Program-made: the position numbers and the translations under genes
Assembly: GCF_001499965.1 (NCBI RefSeq)
Contig: NZ_LQIT01000005.1
Coordinates: 1-64,000 of the forward strand
Reading direction: 5' to 3'
DNA length: 64,000 bases
Source: Mycobacterium sp. GA-2829
GTDB taxonomy: Bacteria > Actinomycetota > Actinomycetes > Mycobacteriales > Mycobacteriaceae
Notes under the pieces: model-generated
Told to the model about the DNA's origin: nothing
Database searches by the model: none
What the model saw: the letters and a program-made list of their open reading frames with translations, nothing else
In this document: positions 15,658 to 24,747 of the stretch, piece after piece
Position numbering within the stretch: the stretch's first letter is position 1
Layout: each line of letters begins with the position of its first letter

Positions 15658-17895
15658 CTAGTTCTGGGCGCCGGTCTCGGCGCGCTGCCGGATCGTCAGC
15701 CACGCCGTCCTGCCCGACCACATCAGCTCGGCACCGTCGACGTCGATGTCGCGGCCCGCATCGCCGGGGGCCACCTCACAGACGACGCTTACGGTGATTT
15801 CGTCGACCGCGGCGGTGACGACGACGCGCGCGGATACCGTGGCCAGCGCGATCACCCGCTCGACCCCGCGCACGATCCGGTCGACGTCAACGGGGTCGTA
15901 CGGCGGGAGCTCACCGTCGAAATGCACGGTGACCTCGACACCGCGGTCTTCGGCGGCCTCGATCAGCGAGCGGATCTCGAACAGCAACGGGTGATCCGCC
16001 CGGAGCCGGTCGAACAGCGTTCGCAGGCGCCGGGATTCGGCTCTGGCCTGCCGACGCATCTCCGAGGTCACCGGCTCGCCGCGGCTCAGCGCGCGCAGCA
16101 GCGGGATGACACCGGCCATGATGTCGGCGTACCGCTTGAGGTGGTCGGCCTGCAGCGCGCTCGCGACCTTCTCGGCGGTCACGACCTGGAGCAGGTTGTC
16201 GCGTTCGGCCCGCGCGTCGCGGGCGGCGCTGGCGGCCCACGAGCTGAACAGCGTCGCGAACATCTGCGGGATCAACGTCCCGGCGAGGCTGAGACCGAGG
16301 AAGACCAGCATGGGCTTGCCGGGGTCACGGACGAACGCGATGATCGCCGGGCCGCACCAATAAGCCAGCAGTGTGCCCGCAGCCCGCCGGGTGTCCCACC
16401 TCAGCAGCAGCGGCAGTAGGCAGAAGCCGACCGCTGCGGGCGCCCAGTTGGCGTGGGTGGTCAGCTCCGGGGTGGTCAGCAGCGCCGGCTGCAGGAACGC
16501 GATGACCGCCAAGACGCCCGCCGCGACCCACGCGGGGCGCCGCTCACGGTAGAAGACGGCGGGCACCGACGACAGTGCGCACAGGCCCGCGAGCACGATG
16601 AGCCCGATCTGGGCGTCGCCGTGTCGTTCGTACGACGCGATGGGTGGGACCGCGGTGGCGAGGCCCACGATCGCGTAGGCGGTCAGCGCCAAGGTGTACG
16701 CCGCGCGCAGCCTGCCGATGAGACGGTCGGCGCCGGTGGCCGCGTCGACCGACGCCGAGATGGGCCGATCGGCCGGCCACGACAGTTCGGCAATGGTGCC
16801 CTGGGCGGGCGCCGAGCGTACCGACCCGCTGCCGCCGGCACGGTTCATCCGGCCCACAACGGATGCGCGGATGCCGTGGCCGGAAAGGCCCGCGCCCGGC
16901 GCGAAGCCGACGCCGTCGTCGGCGATGGTGACCCGGTCCTCCGCCACATCGATCCGGATCGTGTTCGCGTTGGCGTGCCGGTCGACGTTGTTGGTCACCT
17001 CGCGCGCCGCCGACACGATCGCGCCTGCGAGGTCGCCCCGCAACCACAGCTGCCGACGACCCGTGAACTGCACCGTCGTCCGTAGATACGCGGTCTCGGT
17101 GCGCAGCGCCTCGACGATGTCGACGGTGACCGCAGGCGAGGTCCAGGGCGGGTCCTCCAGCAGTTCGAGGTCACGACGCGCCTGGGCCGCGAGCCGCTCG
17201 TCGGCGACCTGGGCGCCCTGCCCGACCATCAGCAGGGTCGCCGCCGCCGTGTCATGAAGCAGCGCAAGCTGTTCCCGGTCGTAGTTGCGTCGTGCCGCCG
17301 AGACACTGCGGGCGATCTCGGCCGCCTGCCGCTCGTCGTGGGCCCGGTCAACCGCACCCGCGATCCGCCACGACATCATGCGGATCACGGTCGTCGCCGC
17401 CCATCCGACAACCAGGGAGTAGAGATCGACCACCCGGCCGACGCCGTCCCACCCGATGACCTGCGCCGTCCCCCATGCGTAGGCGGACACGATCACCACC
17501 GTCATCGGTGTCGCCAGACCTGGGCGGATCCCGATGACGAACGTCGCCACCGCGACGCCGACGATCGTCTCGGCGGCGTTGTAGGTATCGAATGCGGCGG
17601 CGCCACCGACGATCATCCCGACGCTGCATCCCACGGCGACGATCCAGCAGAAATCCGCGACAGTGAACTGCCACAGTTGTGACCGGGTCGCCAACCGGTA
17701 GACCGACCACAGCCCGAGCAGGATCAGAAGCAGCCGCCCGGACGGGTGCGCGGCGACGGCGCCGTCGGCCACCGCGGCGAGCACGGCGACCACCAGGCCG
17801 GTGGTGTGCCGGACGAGCAGGCACACCAACCCGACGCGACGGGAGAGGTGACGGCGGGCCGGACCGATTCCCCCGATCCGAAGCGCGGTATTCAC
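15658..17895 (-). CDS. Double-module membrane sensor histidine kinase (NarL-type partner)
   Basis: 745 residues in two halves. Half one has five to six transmembrane helices, a coiled segment and a dimerisation/phosphoacceptor stretch LALLHDTAAATLL (His214), followed by a HATPase domain with REVTNNVDRHAN and ADDGVGF. Half two again has several transmembrane helices (about 400-560), a coiled coil and a C-terminal region like a degenerate kinase core without a clear HATPase G-box. The start is GTG at 17895 with only a weak ribosome site. It is divergent from a full-length paralogue, and a LuxR-type response regulator lies 3.3 kb away. It probably phosphorylates that regulator in response to an unknown membrane signal. 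Confidence 0.82.
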   Translation of the reverse strand: MNTALRIGGIGPARRHLSRRVGLVCLLVRHTTGLVVAVLAAVADGAVAAHPSGRLLLILLGLWSVYRLATRSQLWQFTVADFCWIVAVGCSVGMIVGGAAAFDTYNAAETIVGVAVATFVIGIRPGLATPMTVVIVSAYAWGTAQVIGWDGVGRVVDLYSLVVGWAATTVIRMMSWRIAGAVDRAHDERQAAEIARSVSAARRNYDREQLALLHDTAAATLLMVGQGAQVADERLAAQARRDLELLEDPPWTSPAVTVDIVEALRTETAYLRTTVQFTGRRQLWLRGDLAGAIVSAAREVTNNVDRHANANTIRIDVAEDRVTIADDGVGFAPGAGLSGHGIRASVVGRMNRAGGSGSVRSAPAQGTIAELSWPADRPISASVDAATGADRLIGRLRAAYTLALTAYAIVGLATAVPPIASYERHGDAQIGLIVLAGLCALSSVPAVFYRERRPAWVAAGVLAVIAFLQPALLTTPELTTHANWAPAAVGFCLLPLLLRWDTRRAAGTLLAYWCGPAIIAFVRDPGKPMLVFLGLSLAGTLIPQMFATLFSSWAASAARDARAERDNLLQVVTAEKVASALQADHLKRYADIMAGVIPLLRALSRGEPVTSEMRRQARAESRRLRTLFDRLRADHPLLFEIRSLIEAAEDRGVEVTVHFDGELPPYDPVDVDRIVRGVERVIALATVSARVVVTAAVDEITVSVVCEVAPGDAGRDIDVDGAELMWSGRTAWLTIRQRAETGAQN

Positions 17896-18010
17896 GCTGG
17901 CTAGTCACCCCAGTAATCCACGATGCCGACCGCGGCACTCACCGGCGGTGCGCTCACGGCAAAGTTAAACCCAAGCGCGGCGGTGTGCGCGGCCTTCGGT
18001 GATGACAGGC

Positions 18011-18022
18011 GGGGATTTCCCC
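18011..18022. promoter_or_regulatory. GGGGATTTCCCC palindrome in the divergent sensor-kinase promoter region
   Basis: A perfect 12-base palindrome sits about midway in the 259-base gap between the outward-facing kinases. Related palindromes occur near 50601, 57698 and 58050. GGG/CCC half-sites are the sort recognised by NarL/LuxR-family response regulators, so this may be an autoregulatory site of the regulator at 21169-21882. Confidence 0.5.
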
Positions 18023-18154
18023 CGATCGACCGACAGCGACACCCTTGGACCCGCGCGCCGCACGCCCTAGACTCCTGCACGGTATCGGGGCAAACCGCTT
18101 GTGCGCGCGCCGGTTGCGTCGCAGACTCGTATCCGCCGCCCGTCGAAGGCAGGT

Positions 18155-20398
18155 GTGGTCATCATGCTTTCCACCGTCGACGGCTCTTCCGGCGTCGACG
18201 ACGTGTCACGGCAGCACCTCATGCGACGCGCCGCCACCGTCGGCCTGCTCATGCGGCACTGCGTGAACGCCGGCGTCGCCGCGATCGCACTCGCCGAACC
18301 CGCCTCCGGTGTGGCACCGGCCGGGCGGTGGCTGTTGATCGGTGTGCTGCTGTGGTCCCTGCTGCGGGTCGTGACCCGCTCCCAGACCCGCGTCGTCACC
18401 TCGATTGACTTCGGCGTCACCCTGGCCGTCTGCGCCGGAATCCCGCTGCAGGTCTCCGATCCCGGCTTCTACCTGACCAACAGCGCTCCTCAGGCCATCG
18501 CAGGCACCGCGGTGGTCAGCTTCGCGGTGTCCCTGCCGGCGACGGTCACCTTGCCGATGACCGTCGCCGTCGCCGCGACGTATGCCGCAGGCACGGCTGC
18601 AGTCGTCGGACCCGAACAGGTGTGGTCGGTGCTCGCGGTGTACTACTTCGCGCTGCAGTGGGTCACTGCGTCGTTGATCCGGGCGATGCTGCTGCACGTG
18701 GCCGGCACGGTCGACAGCGCCCGTCGGGCCCGGGAGTCCGCTCAGCTGGCGCGCGAGGTCGACGAGGCGGTGCGAGCGTTCGAGCGCGAGCAACTGGCGC
18801 TGTTGCACGACACCGCCGCGTCGACGCTGCTGATGGTCGGCCAGGGCGCCGACCTGCCACCCGAGCGGCTGGCCGCGCAGGCGCGCCGTGACCTGGATGT
18901 CCTGCGTCAGGGACCATGGCCTCACACTGCGGCGCGCGTGGACGTCGTCGGAGCCCTGCGCTCGGTGCTCGCCCACGCCCGTACGCCGACCCATCTCGAA
19001 GGGCGCCAACAACTTCTGGTCGACGGTGAGGTGGCGCAGGCGGTCGTCGCGGCGACCAGGGAGGCGTTGAACAACGTCGACCGCCACGCCCGCGCCACCG
19101 AGGCGCGCATCGTGATCGGTGACGACTCCGTGTCGGTGCTCGACGACGGCGTGGGGTTCGATCAGAACCGCGCGGCCCGCGGGCACGGTCTCGCGGAGTC
19201 GGTGTCGGCGCGCATGACACGGGCGGGGGGATCGGCATCGGTTCGGTCCGCGCCGGGCGCGGGCACCCGCGTCGTGCTGAGTTGGTCTCCGCTGCCCGAC
19301 GCGCAGGCACCGCCGCCGGTCGCGGACCCCGATGGTCTCATCGACCGCGTCCGGCTGATCTACGGCACGGCACTGACGGCGTACGCGATCGCGAATCTCG
19401 CCACGACCGTGCCGTACGGGGTGGCCCAGGCCGGTCATCCCACGGTCCAGACCGCACTGGGCATCGTCGCCGGGATCTGTGCGCTGCTCGCCCTTCCCGC
19501 GCTGCGTGGCCGTCCGTGGATTCCGGTGTGGCTGAATCTCGCCGCGCTGGCCGGTGTCATGCTCACCCAGCTGACCGTGCTGGCACCAGAGAAGATCGGC
19601 ACCCAGGCCGACTGGGTGCAGGGCGGGGTCGGCTGGTGTGTGCTGTTGCAGGTGCTGCCGATGCGCACCCGACACGGGGTGGTGATCCTCACCGGCTTCT
19701 GGCTGGCGGCGGCCGCCGTGGAGATCTGGCGCCATCCCACCGCCGACGCCCTGGTCAACGTCGGTCTGGGGACCGCGAGCATCCTGGGTGTGCAGCTGTT
19801 TGCGTTGATGTTCGACGGACTGATGCGCGACGCCGCCGCCGATGTGCACGCCGATGTCGCGGCCCACCGCCGGCTCCTCGTCGCCGACCGCGTGGCCCGC
19901 ACCGTGGCCGAGGACAACCGGCGCCGGTACGCCACGCTCATCGCCAATGTCGTTCCGTTGCTACAGCGCCTGGGTGACGGTGAGCCGGTCACCGAATCCA
20001 TCCAGCGCGAGGCTCGCGCCGAATCACGAAGGCTGCGAGCGGTGTTCGACCAGTCGAAGACTCTTGCTCATCCGGTGATGCGGCAGCTGCGCCCGGTGAT
20101 CGACGACGCCGAGGCCCGGGGTGTCGACGTGACCGTCGACACCGGCAGCGATCTACCGCCGCTGGACGGTGTGGCGGCCGCCGCCCTTGCCGCGCCATTG
20201 GGCACGTTGCTGTCCGCCGACATCTCCAGCGCCCACGTGGTGTTGGGCGTCGCGGGGGACTCGGTGAGCCTCAGCGTGGTGTGCCGCGGTGTCGTCGATC
20301 CGCCCGCCTTGGCGGCCGCGGTGGCGGTTCAGGGTGGTGACGTCGTCGTCACCGAGGACACGGTGTGGTTGATCGTCGAGTGTTCCCGCGCACCGTGA
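18155..20398 (+). CDS. Double-module membrane sensor histidine kinase, paralogue of the divergent kinase
   Basis: About 747 residues with the same plan as its divergent neighbour: membrane helices, then LALLHDTAASTLLMVGQGA with the phosphoacceptor His, a HATPase core (TREALNNVDRHARA, VLDDGVGFD, GHGLAESVSARM), a second membrane block and a C-terminal degenerate half (SIQREARAESRRLRAVFDQ). Identity in the phosphoacceptor and HATPase blocks shows a gene duplication. Start choice is between GTG 18155 (AAGG five bases upstream) and ATG 18164. Both kinases probably feed the NarL-type regulator, possibly as heterodimers; that is inference. Confidence 0.82.
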   Translation: MVIMLSTVDGSSGVDDVSRQHLMRRAATVGLLMRHCVNAGVAAIALAEPASGVAPAGRWLLIGVLLWSLLRVVTRSQTRVVTSIDFGVTLAVCAGIPLQVSDPGFYLTNSAPQAIAGTAVVSFAVSLPATVTLPMTVAVAATYAAGTAAVVGPEQVWSVLAVYYFALQWVTASLIRAMLLHVAGTVDSARRARESAQLAREVDEAVRAFEREQLALLHDTAASTLLMVGQGADLPPERLAAQARRDLDVLRQGPWPHTAARVDVVGALRSVLAHARTPTHLEGRQQLLVDGEVAQAVVAATREALNNVDRHARATEARIVIGDDSVSVLDDGVGFDQNRAARGHGLAESVSARMTRAGGSASVRSAPGAGTRVVLSWSPLPDAQAPPPVADPDGLIDRVRLIYGTALTAYAIANLATTVPYGVAQAGHPTVQTALGIVAGICALLALPALRGRPWIPVWLNLAALAGVMLTQLTVLAPEKIGTQADWVQGGVGWCVLLQVLPMRTRHGVVILTGFWLAAAAVEIWRHPTADALVNVGLGTASILGVQLFALMFDGLMRDAAADVHADVAAHRRLLVADRVARTVAEDNRRRYATLIANVVPLLQRLGDGEPVTESIQREARAESRRLRAVFDQSKTLAHPVMRQLRPVIDDAEARGVDVTVDTGSDLPPLDGVAAAALAAPLGTLLSADISSAHVVLGVAGDSVSLSVVCRGVVDPPALAAAVAVQGGDVVVTEDTVWLIVECSRAP

Positions 20399-20404
20399 CC
20401 TCGG

Positions 20405-20620
20405 TCAGCGGTTCCGTCGCGACATCCGGAGGCGGTTGAGTTCTACCAGAGGCCGAGTATCCACTTCGTGGATGGTCGCGCTGAATGCCGACATATCGTG
20501 TCGGACAATGTGATCGGTGTGCACACCGTTGCGCCGGCGGCAGAATTCGATGTTGCCCCATACGGTGCTGCCGACGATGCCGAGACCGAGCAGCGCCCAA
20601 CTGAGTGCCGTCGTCGTCAT
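20405..20620 (-). CDS. Small single-span membrane protein, unknown function
   Basis: 71 residues with one N-terminal hydrophobic helix (ALSWALLGLGIVGSTVWG) and a basic, polar C-terminus. The ATG overlaps the stop of the upstream gene by four bases (ATGA), so it is translated with it. It converges on the sensor kinase gene with only six bases between stops. I do not recognise the family. Confidence 0.6.
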   Translation of the reverse strand: MTTTALSWALLGLGIVGSTVWGNIEFCRRRNGVHTDHIVRHDMSAFSATIHEVDTRPLVELNRLRMSRRNR

Positions 20621-21036
20621 GGCCGCCCCACCCTGTCGAGCAGCACGGCCGTGCTCATGGGGTCGAACCGGGACAACGCACCCGCCAGTTCCCACACGTA
20701 CCGTTTGTAGGTCTCGTGGCCCAGTGACCACCTCGCGGCCGGGGTCCAAGCCGCAATACCGTTGCCGGCCAATGGGTCAGACACATAGGCACTCAAGCTG
20801 GTGGAACCGTCGTCGAGCTGGGCGATCGCGACGTCGAACGACATCAGGGCGGCCTGCGCGAATCGAGTACGCACGGAGAAGGACAGCCGTCCCGGCGCCG
20901 CACCCTCGAATCTGATGAACCGGAACCCGCCCTGCACCTCTTCGCTGGCATCACGGGCGAGATGAGCGATGCGGTCCGGCTCGATGCATGTCTGCGCCCG
21001 GAAGCTCGCGCCCTGTTCGGCGGAGTGGGCAGTCAT
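20617..21036 (-). CDS. Hypothetical soluble protein in the response-regulator operon
   Basis: 139 residues, alternating beta-rich segments (GFRFIRFEG, LSFSVRTRFAQAALMSFDVAIAQL) and no membrane helix. The ATG at 21036 is preferred for its GGAG five bases upstream; an ATG at 21066 is possible. It lies 132 bases after the response regulator in the same direction and overlaps the small membrane gene. No confident family assignment; a START/cyclase-like fold is conceivable. Confidence 0.6.
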   Translation of the reverse strand: MTAHSAEQGASFRAQTCIEPDRIAHLARDASEEVQGGFRFIRFEGAAPGRLSFSVRTRFAQAALMSFDVAIAQLDDGSTSLSAYVSDPLAGNGIAAWTPAARWSLGHETYKRYVWELAGALSRFDPMSTAVLLDRVGRP

Positions 21037-21168
21037 CGACGCTCCGATCGTCCGACTTTCGTTCATCCGGAACGTTACGGATCACGGCGGCGTGCGTCTG
21101 TCGCTCGATCGGTCGACACCGGAAGCACGCCCGCGCCGAATACGCGTTTCGCGCTGCACTTCTCGCCT

Positions 21169-21882
21169 CTAGACGAGGTCGGCGAGGCTCAGAATGCCGT
21201 CTTCGATGGCGCGGGCGAGCAGGGCCGACTTCGTCGGCGCCGGCCGGCCGACCGCGGCGTACTTGGCCCTGGCTCGCTGCAGATGGGTGCGAACCGTGCT
21301 GGGCGCGATGTAGAGGCGCTTGCCCACCAGCTCCTTGCTCTCGGTCTGGAACCAGGCGACGAGCACCTCTTTCTCGCGCTCCGACAGGTTGGGCCGTCCG
21401 GCGGCGTTGTCGTTGAGCAGCGCCCGCGCCATCCGCGGGCCCATGTACGGGGTGTTCGAGGACGCCGCATGGATGGCCTCGATGAGGTGGGCCCGGCCCT
21501 CGGACTTAGCCAGGTAGGTGATGGCCCCCAGATCCAGGCAGCTGAGGATGATCTCGTCAGCGGTGATGTGGGAGTACACGACGACCCGGTGCCCGGATTC
21601 ACACAGCGCACGCAACGTGTCGAACGAGGGTCTGTTGCCGTCGATCTGCAGGTCGAACAGCACCACGTCGACGTCGGGTGACGCGACCGGGTACCGGTCG
21701 ACGAATTCCTGTGGTTCGAGGAAGTTCCCGACGAAGCGAATCGGTGGGTCGGCCTCCGCGCACCAGGCCTGAACTCCCGCGTGGACGACGTCGTGATCGT
21801 CGATGATGACGACGCTGACCGGTCGCCGTTCGTCGTCGGCGACCTGCACCGCCACCCCCTCAGCAGTCAACTGGTCAATCAT
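21169..21882 (-). CDS. NarL/LuxR-family response regulator
   Basis: 237 residues. A receiver domain (about 22-140) has acidic residues IIDDHD near 27-31 and phosphoacceptor Asp77 (VVLFDLQID); the Thr/Ser position is VVVYSHIT and the conserved Lys is in YLAKSEG. A C-terminal LuxR helix-turn-helix starts at LSEREKEVLVAWFQ and includes APSTVRTHLQRARAKYAAVG. The ATG at 21882 has a purine-rich GGGGGGAG five bases upstream. The nearest candidate partners are the two paralogous sensor kinases at 15658-20398. Expected to bind palindromic promoter sites when phosphorylated. Confidence 0.9.
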   Translation of the reverse strand: MIDQLTAEGVAVQVADDERRPVSVVIIDDHDVVHAGVQAWCAEADPPIRFVGNFLEPQEFVDRYPVASPDVDVVLFDLQIDGNRPSFDTLRALCESGHRVVVYSHITADEIILSCLDLGAITYLAKSEGRAHLIEAIHAASSNTPYMGPRMARALLNDNAAGRPNLSEREKEVLVAWFQTESKELVGKRLYIAPSTVRTHLQRARAKYAAVGRPAPTKSALLARAIEDGILSLADLV

Positions 21883-22203
21883 CAAGGCTCCCCCCGGCAC
21901 CTCTGCGCATCGCCACCCACCGGTGACACTCCCGTTGCACGCCCCCGCGCATGCCGGAGACCTTAACCAACAACGCCGCGCTTCGCACGCCTAGCAGCAA
22001 ATCAGCAGGTGAATGGCGGCGAATTGCCTGCCAGGGCGTCAATTAGGGCCCCGGCAGGACCATCGTGGTCGGTGCACGATCATTGCACCCGGTGGGGTCC
22101 ACCCTTGGCCTCCCTCGCAGACCACCGCGGTTGTTGCCGATCGCACGCGACGTGGCGATCGGGCGACCCGGAGCCCGGAGACGAGCAACCAATCCAGCGG
22201 GCG
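21883..22203. other. Intergenic region, no gene seen
   Basis: This 321-base stretch between the response-regulator start and the end of the beta-propeller gene holds no ORF with coding character. It should contain the regulator promoter. I see no strong palindrome or terminator. Confidence 0.5.
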
Positions 22204-24663
22204 TCAGCGGCGGTAGTCCGTGGTGCCGCGCGAATCCCGGGAATTGCTGATCACCTTCGCGTAGCACTCGTCGATGGGGATCGTCCGCGCGTCACACCAC
22301 CCGTTGGCGGCGCCCGCGTCGGGGAATGTCACGCCGGCGATGGTCACCCACCAGCCGCGTAAGTCGAAGGTCCGCCACTCGTCGCTCCAAACCAGGCGCA
22401 CCTCGGGATACTGCCCGCGCATCCGCAGGTGCTGCTGCAGGATTTCGCACGGCGTCCAGGTCACCACCCGGCCGTCGACGTCAGGTGCGATTAGACCCGG
22501 TTGCTTGGAGGACAACTGGGCCACCCACCGGTCAGCGAGGGAGGACTGCACATACGGCCGGTCCGCGTCGACCTGAGCTCTCAGGGCGGCCATGGTGTCG
22601 GCGTCGCTGCCGCACGAAATCTGTGTGCCTGGCGGATCGGAACTTGCCGAACGCTGGGGACCGTTGACGGCCGGCCCCGGGGCGCTTTCGACACCGCCGG
22701 TGGTGCCTTCGTCCTCGCACTCCACCACTTCGTCGCCGGAAGCTCCTGCTTGCGTGACGATCTCGCCACCCGACTGCCGACCTGCGTTGTCGCCGAGGGT
22801 GTTCGGATGCCGTGAATACGTGCCGCTGCCGAAGGTGAGCTCGACGAGGACCGGTCCGGAGTCCTCCGGCCCCAGGACGAGCGGATCCCGGGAGAAGTCG
22901 AACGTCGCGGAGCAGATGAGCCCGCGTTCGTCCCTGATGGTCACCCGCAGCCGGTTCGTCGACACGACGTCCCCGCCCGGACAACGCGCCTTGACCTCCA
23001 TCACGACGACGAGCGCGCCGTTCTCGGCCCGGTATTCGACGGGACGCAGCTCCGGCGTGCGACCACACTTGGTGACCATCGCCACCGAAGCGTCCGCGGC
23101 TTCGTCACCGCCGCCGCGCCCGGGGCTGCCTGCCGGTCCTCCGGTGGGCGGGTAGAACGTGATCACCTCAGCTGCGGCGGAGGCGAATCCGGTGCCGGCA
23201 CGCCCGAGGAACATCCGACCGCCGGTCCCGGCCATCGACCAAGCCTCCTCCCCGGTCGCCAGATCAACCGCCACCAGGCCGTCGGCGGTCACTCCCATGA
23301 CGCGACGTCCGTCGGACAACTCCAAGTCGCCGACGTCGACCCGGCTCGTCCACAGCTGCCGGCCGGTGGCCAGGTCGAACGCGGTGAGCGGCCCCTCGCC
23401 GCGGCCGCCACCGCCGAGCACGGTGTCGCCGACGATGGTGTGCAACTCCGGCACCCCGCCGGACGCGGTCCACAGCTCGCGCCCGGTGGCGAAGTCGTAG
23501 GCGGTGCGATCGACGATGTAAGGCACATTCGCTGTCTGGTCGACCAGCCATGGTCTGGCCACCGCTCCGGCGACCTCCCGCAGGACGTTGCCCTGCGTGT
23601 CGACGATGGCCGTGTCGACAGAGTCGGGGTCGCCGCCGCGACAGAGGCGAGCGGTGAACCCCTGCCCGGGAAACACTTTCAGCTCAGTGACCTCACCGGG
23701 CAACAGCCGCTCCCCGTCGGCGGCGTCTGCCACCACCATGCCGCCGTCGTTGCCTGAATAGACCACGTCGTGGTCGACCCCGTCGTAGGTGGTGTCCCCG
23801 GAGCCCGGACAGGACTGTGAGCCGTCGCCGACCGGATAGCTCCGGCGCCAGCCGGCGTCCAGCGCGTCCGTCGTCCCGCGCGTCATCGACCGGACATCGG
23901 CGGAGTAGTCGTAACTCATCGTGTACACCGCGGAGTCGTGCACCTCGACGGCACGCGTCTCCTCCGCGACCGCGATCCTATGCGTGACTGCGCCGTCCGA
24001 GATCCGAAGAAAGTGGACGTAGGGCGGAGCACCCAGCCCCGGGGGGCCGAAGTGCGACTCCTGGCCCAGGCAGGGCAAAAGACCGTCGACCGCCGCGGCG
24101 GCGCACACCGGATGGAACCCTGCGTCGGCGGTCCAGTTGACGTCCCCGGATTCCGCGTCGATCGCGACGAGCGTCGCACCCCGGTCGGTCTGCGGCAGCA
24201 CCGCGGCGGTGATCAACGTGTCGCCGAGATCGATGAACCCGGGGCGCAGGTACTGATACGACGTGGCGTCGGGGCGGACGAACGCCGCACCCTCGAAGAT
24301 CGCGGCGGAGTTCACCCGCCAGCCGGTGGACGGGAGGTCCGGGAAGGTGTTGCGGAGTTGCCCGGCCACGGCACGGCCCGCATCGTGGTGGCTCCGACCC
24401 GTGAGAAAGAAGTAACCCGCGCCCAGAAGCGCGGCGACGGCCACGGCGCAGACGGTGACCACGGCGACGGCCTTCGACCCGCGTCCCGCTACCTTCGATT
24501 GCCGTTGTCGGTCAACCAATCTCGGCGACGGGGTCGGCGTAGTGTCGTCGACCCAGAATTGCCAGCCGGCGGGTGCGGGGGGCCAAGCCGGATCCGGCGT
24601 CCAGTCCGCCGGGGGGTCCCACCCCCGCGGCATCGGCCATCCGGGTGGCGGATTGAAACCCAC
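22204..24663 (-). CDS. Membrane-anchored PQQ-type beta-propeller protein
   Basis: 819 residues. The N-terminus is rich in Pro and Trp (GFNPPPGWPMPRGWDPPADW), like short cytoplasmic motifs of actinobacterial membrane proteins, followed by one transmembrane helix near 65-90 (AVAVVTVCAVAVAALLGAGY). Outside, repeated blades carry the PQQ-repeat signature: LVAIDAESGDVNWTADAG, AYDFATGRELWTASGG, LTAFDLATGRQLWTSRV and LVAVDLATGEEAWSMAG. A separate C-terminal region (about 520-819) has several cysteines and no recognised family. Propellers of this type often act as extracytoplasmic scaffolds or sensors rather than quinoprotein enzymes; no catalytic residues are evident. GTG start. Divergent from the DUF2236 gene. 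Confidence 0.8.
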   Translation of the reverse strand: MGFNPPPGWPMPRGWDPPADWTPDPAWPPAPAGWQFWVDDTTPTPSPRLVDRQRQSKVAGRGSKAVAVVTVCAVAVAALLGAGYFFLTGRSHHDAGRAVAGQLRNTFPDLPSTGWRVNSAAIFEGAAFVRPDATSYQYLRPGFIDLGDTLITAAVLPQTDRGATLVAIDAESGDVNWTADAGFHPVCAAAAVDGLLPCLGQESHFGPPGLGAPPYVHFLRISDGAVTHRIAVAEETRAVEVHDSAVYTMSYDYSADVRSMTRGTTDALDAGWRRSYPVGDGSQSCPGSGDTTYDGVDHDVVYSGNDGGMVVADAADGERLLPGEVTELKVFPGQGFTARLCRGGDPDSVDTAIVDTQGNVLREVAGAVARPWLVDQTANVPYIVDRTAYDFATGRELWTASGGVPELHTIVGDTVLGGGGRGEGPLTAFDLATGRQLWTSRVDVGDLELSDGRRVMGVTADGLVAVDLATGEEAWSMAGTGGRMFLGRAGTGFASAAAEVITFYPPTGGPAGSPGRGGGDEAADASVAMVTKCGRTPELRPVEYRAENGALVVVMEVKARCPGGDVVSTNRLRVTIRDERGLICSATFDFSRDPLVLGPEDSGPVLVELTFGSGTYSRHPNTLGDNAGRQSGGEIVTQAGASGDEVVECEDEGTTGGVESAPGPAVNGPQRSASSDPPGTQISCGSDADTMAALRAQVDADRPYVQSSLADRWVAQLSSKQPGLIAPDVDGRVVTWTPCEILQQHLRMRGQYPEVRLVWSDEWRTFDLRGWWVTIAGVTFPDAGAANGWCDARTIPIDECYAKVISNSRDSRGTTDYRR

Positions 24664-24747
24664 GCGGCGGATACTTCCACAGCCCGCGCACCCGGGATGT
24701 CACACGTTCGGATGAATTCGCCCGGTCCGGTGCGCTAAGACAGGAGG

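Noticed and set aside
15452..15721. Possible small minus-strand gene ending opposite the stop at 15455
   Set aside because: The tail looks protein-like, but no usable start codon lies outside the sensor-kinase gene, so support is too weak.
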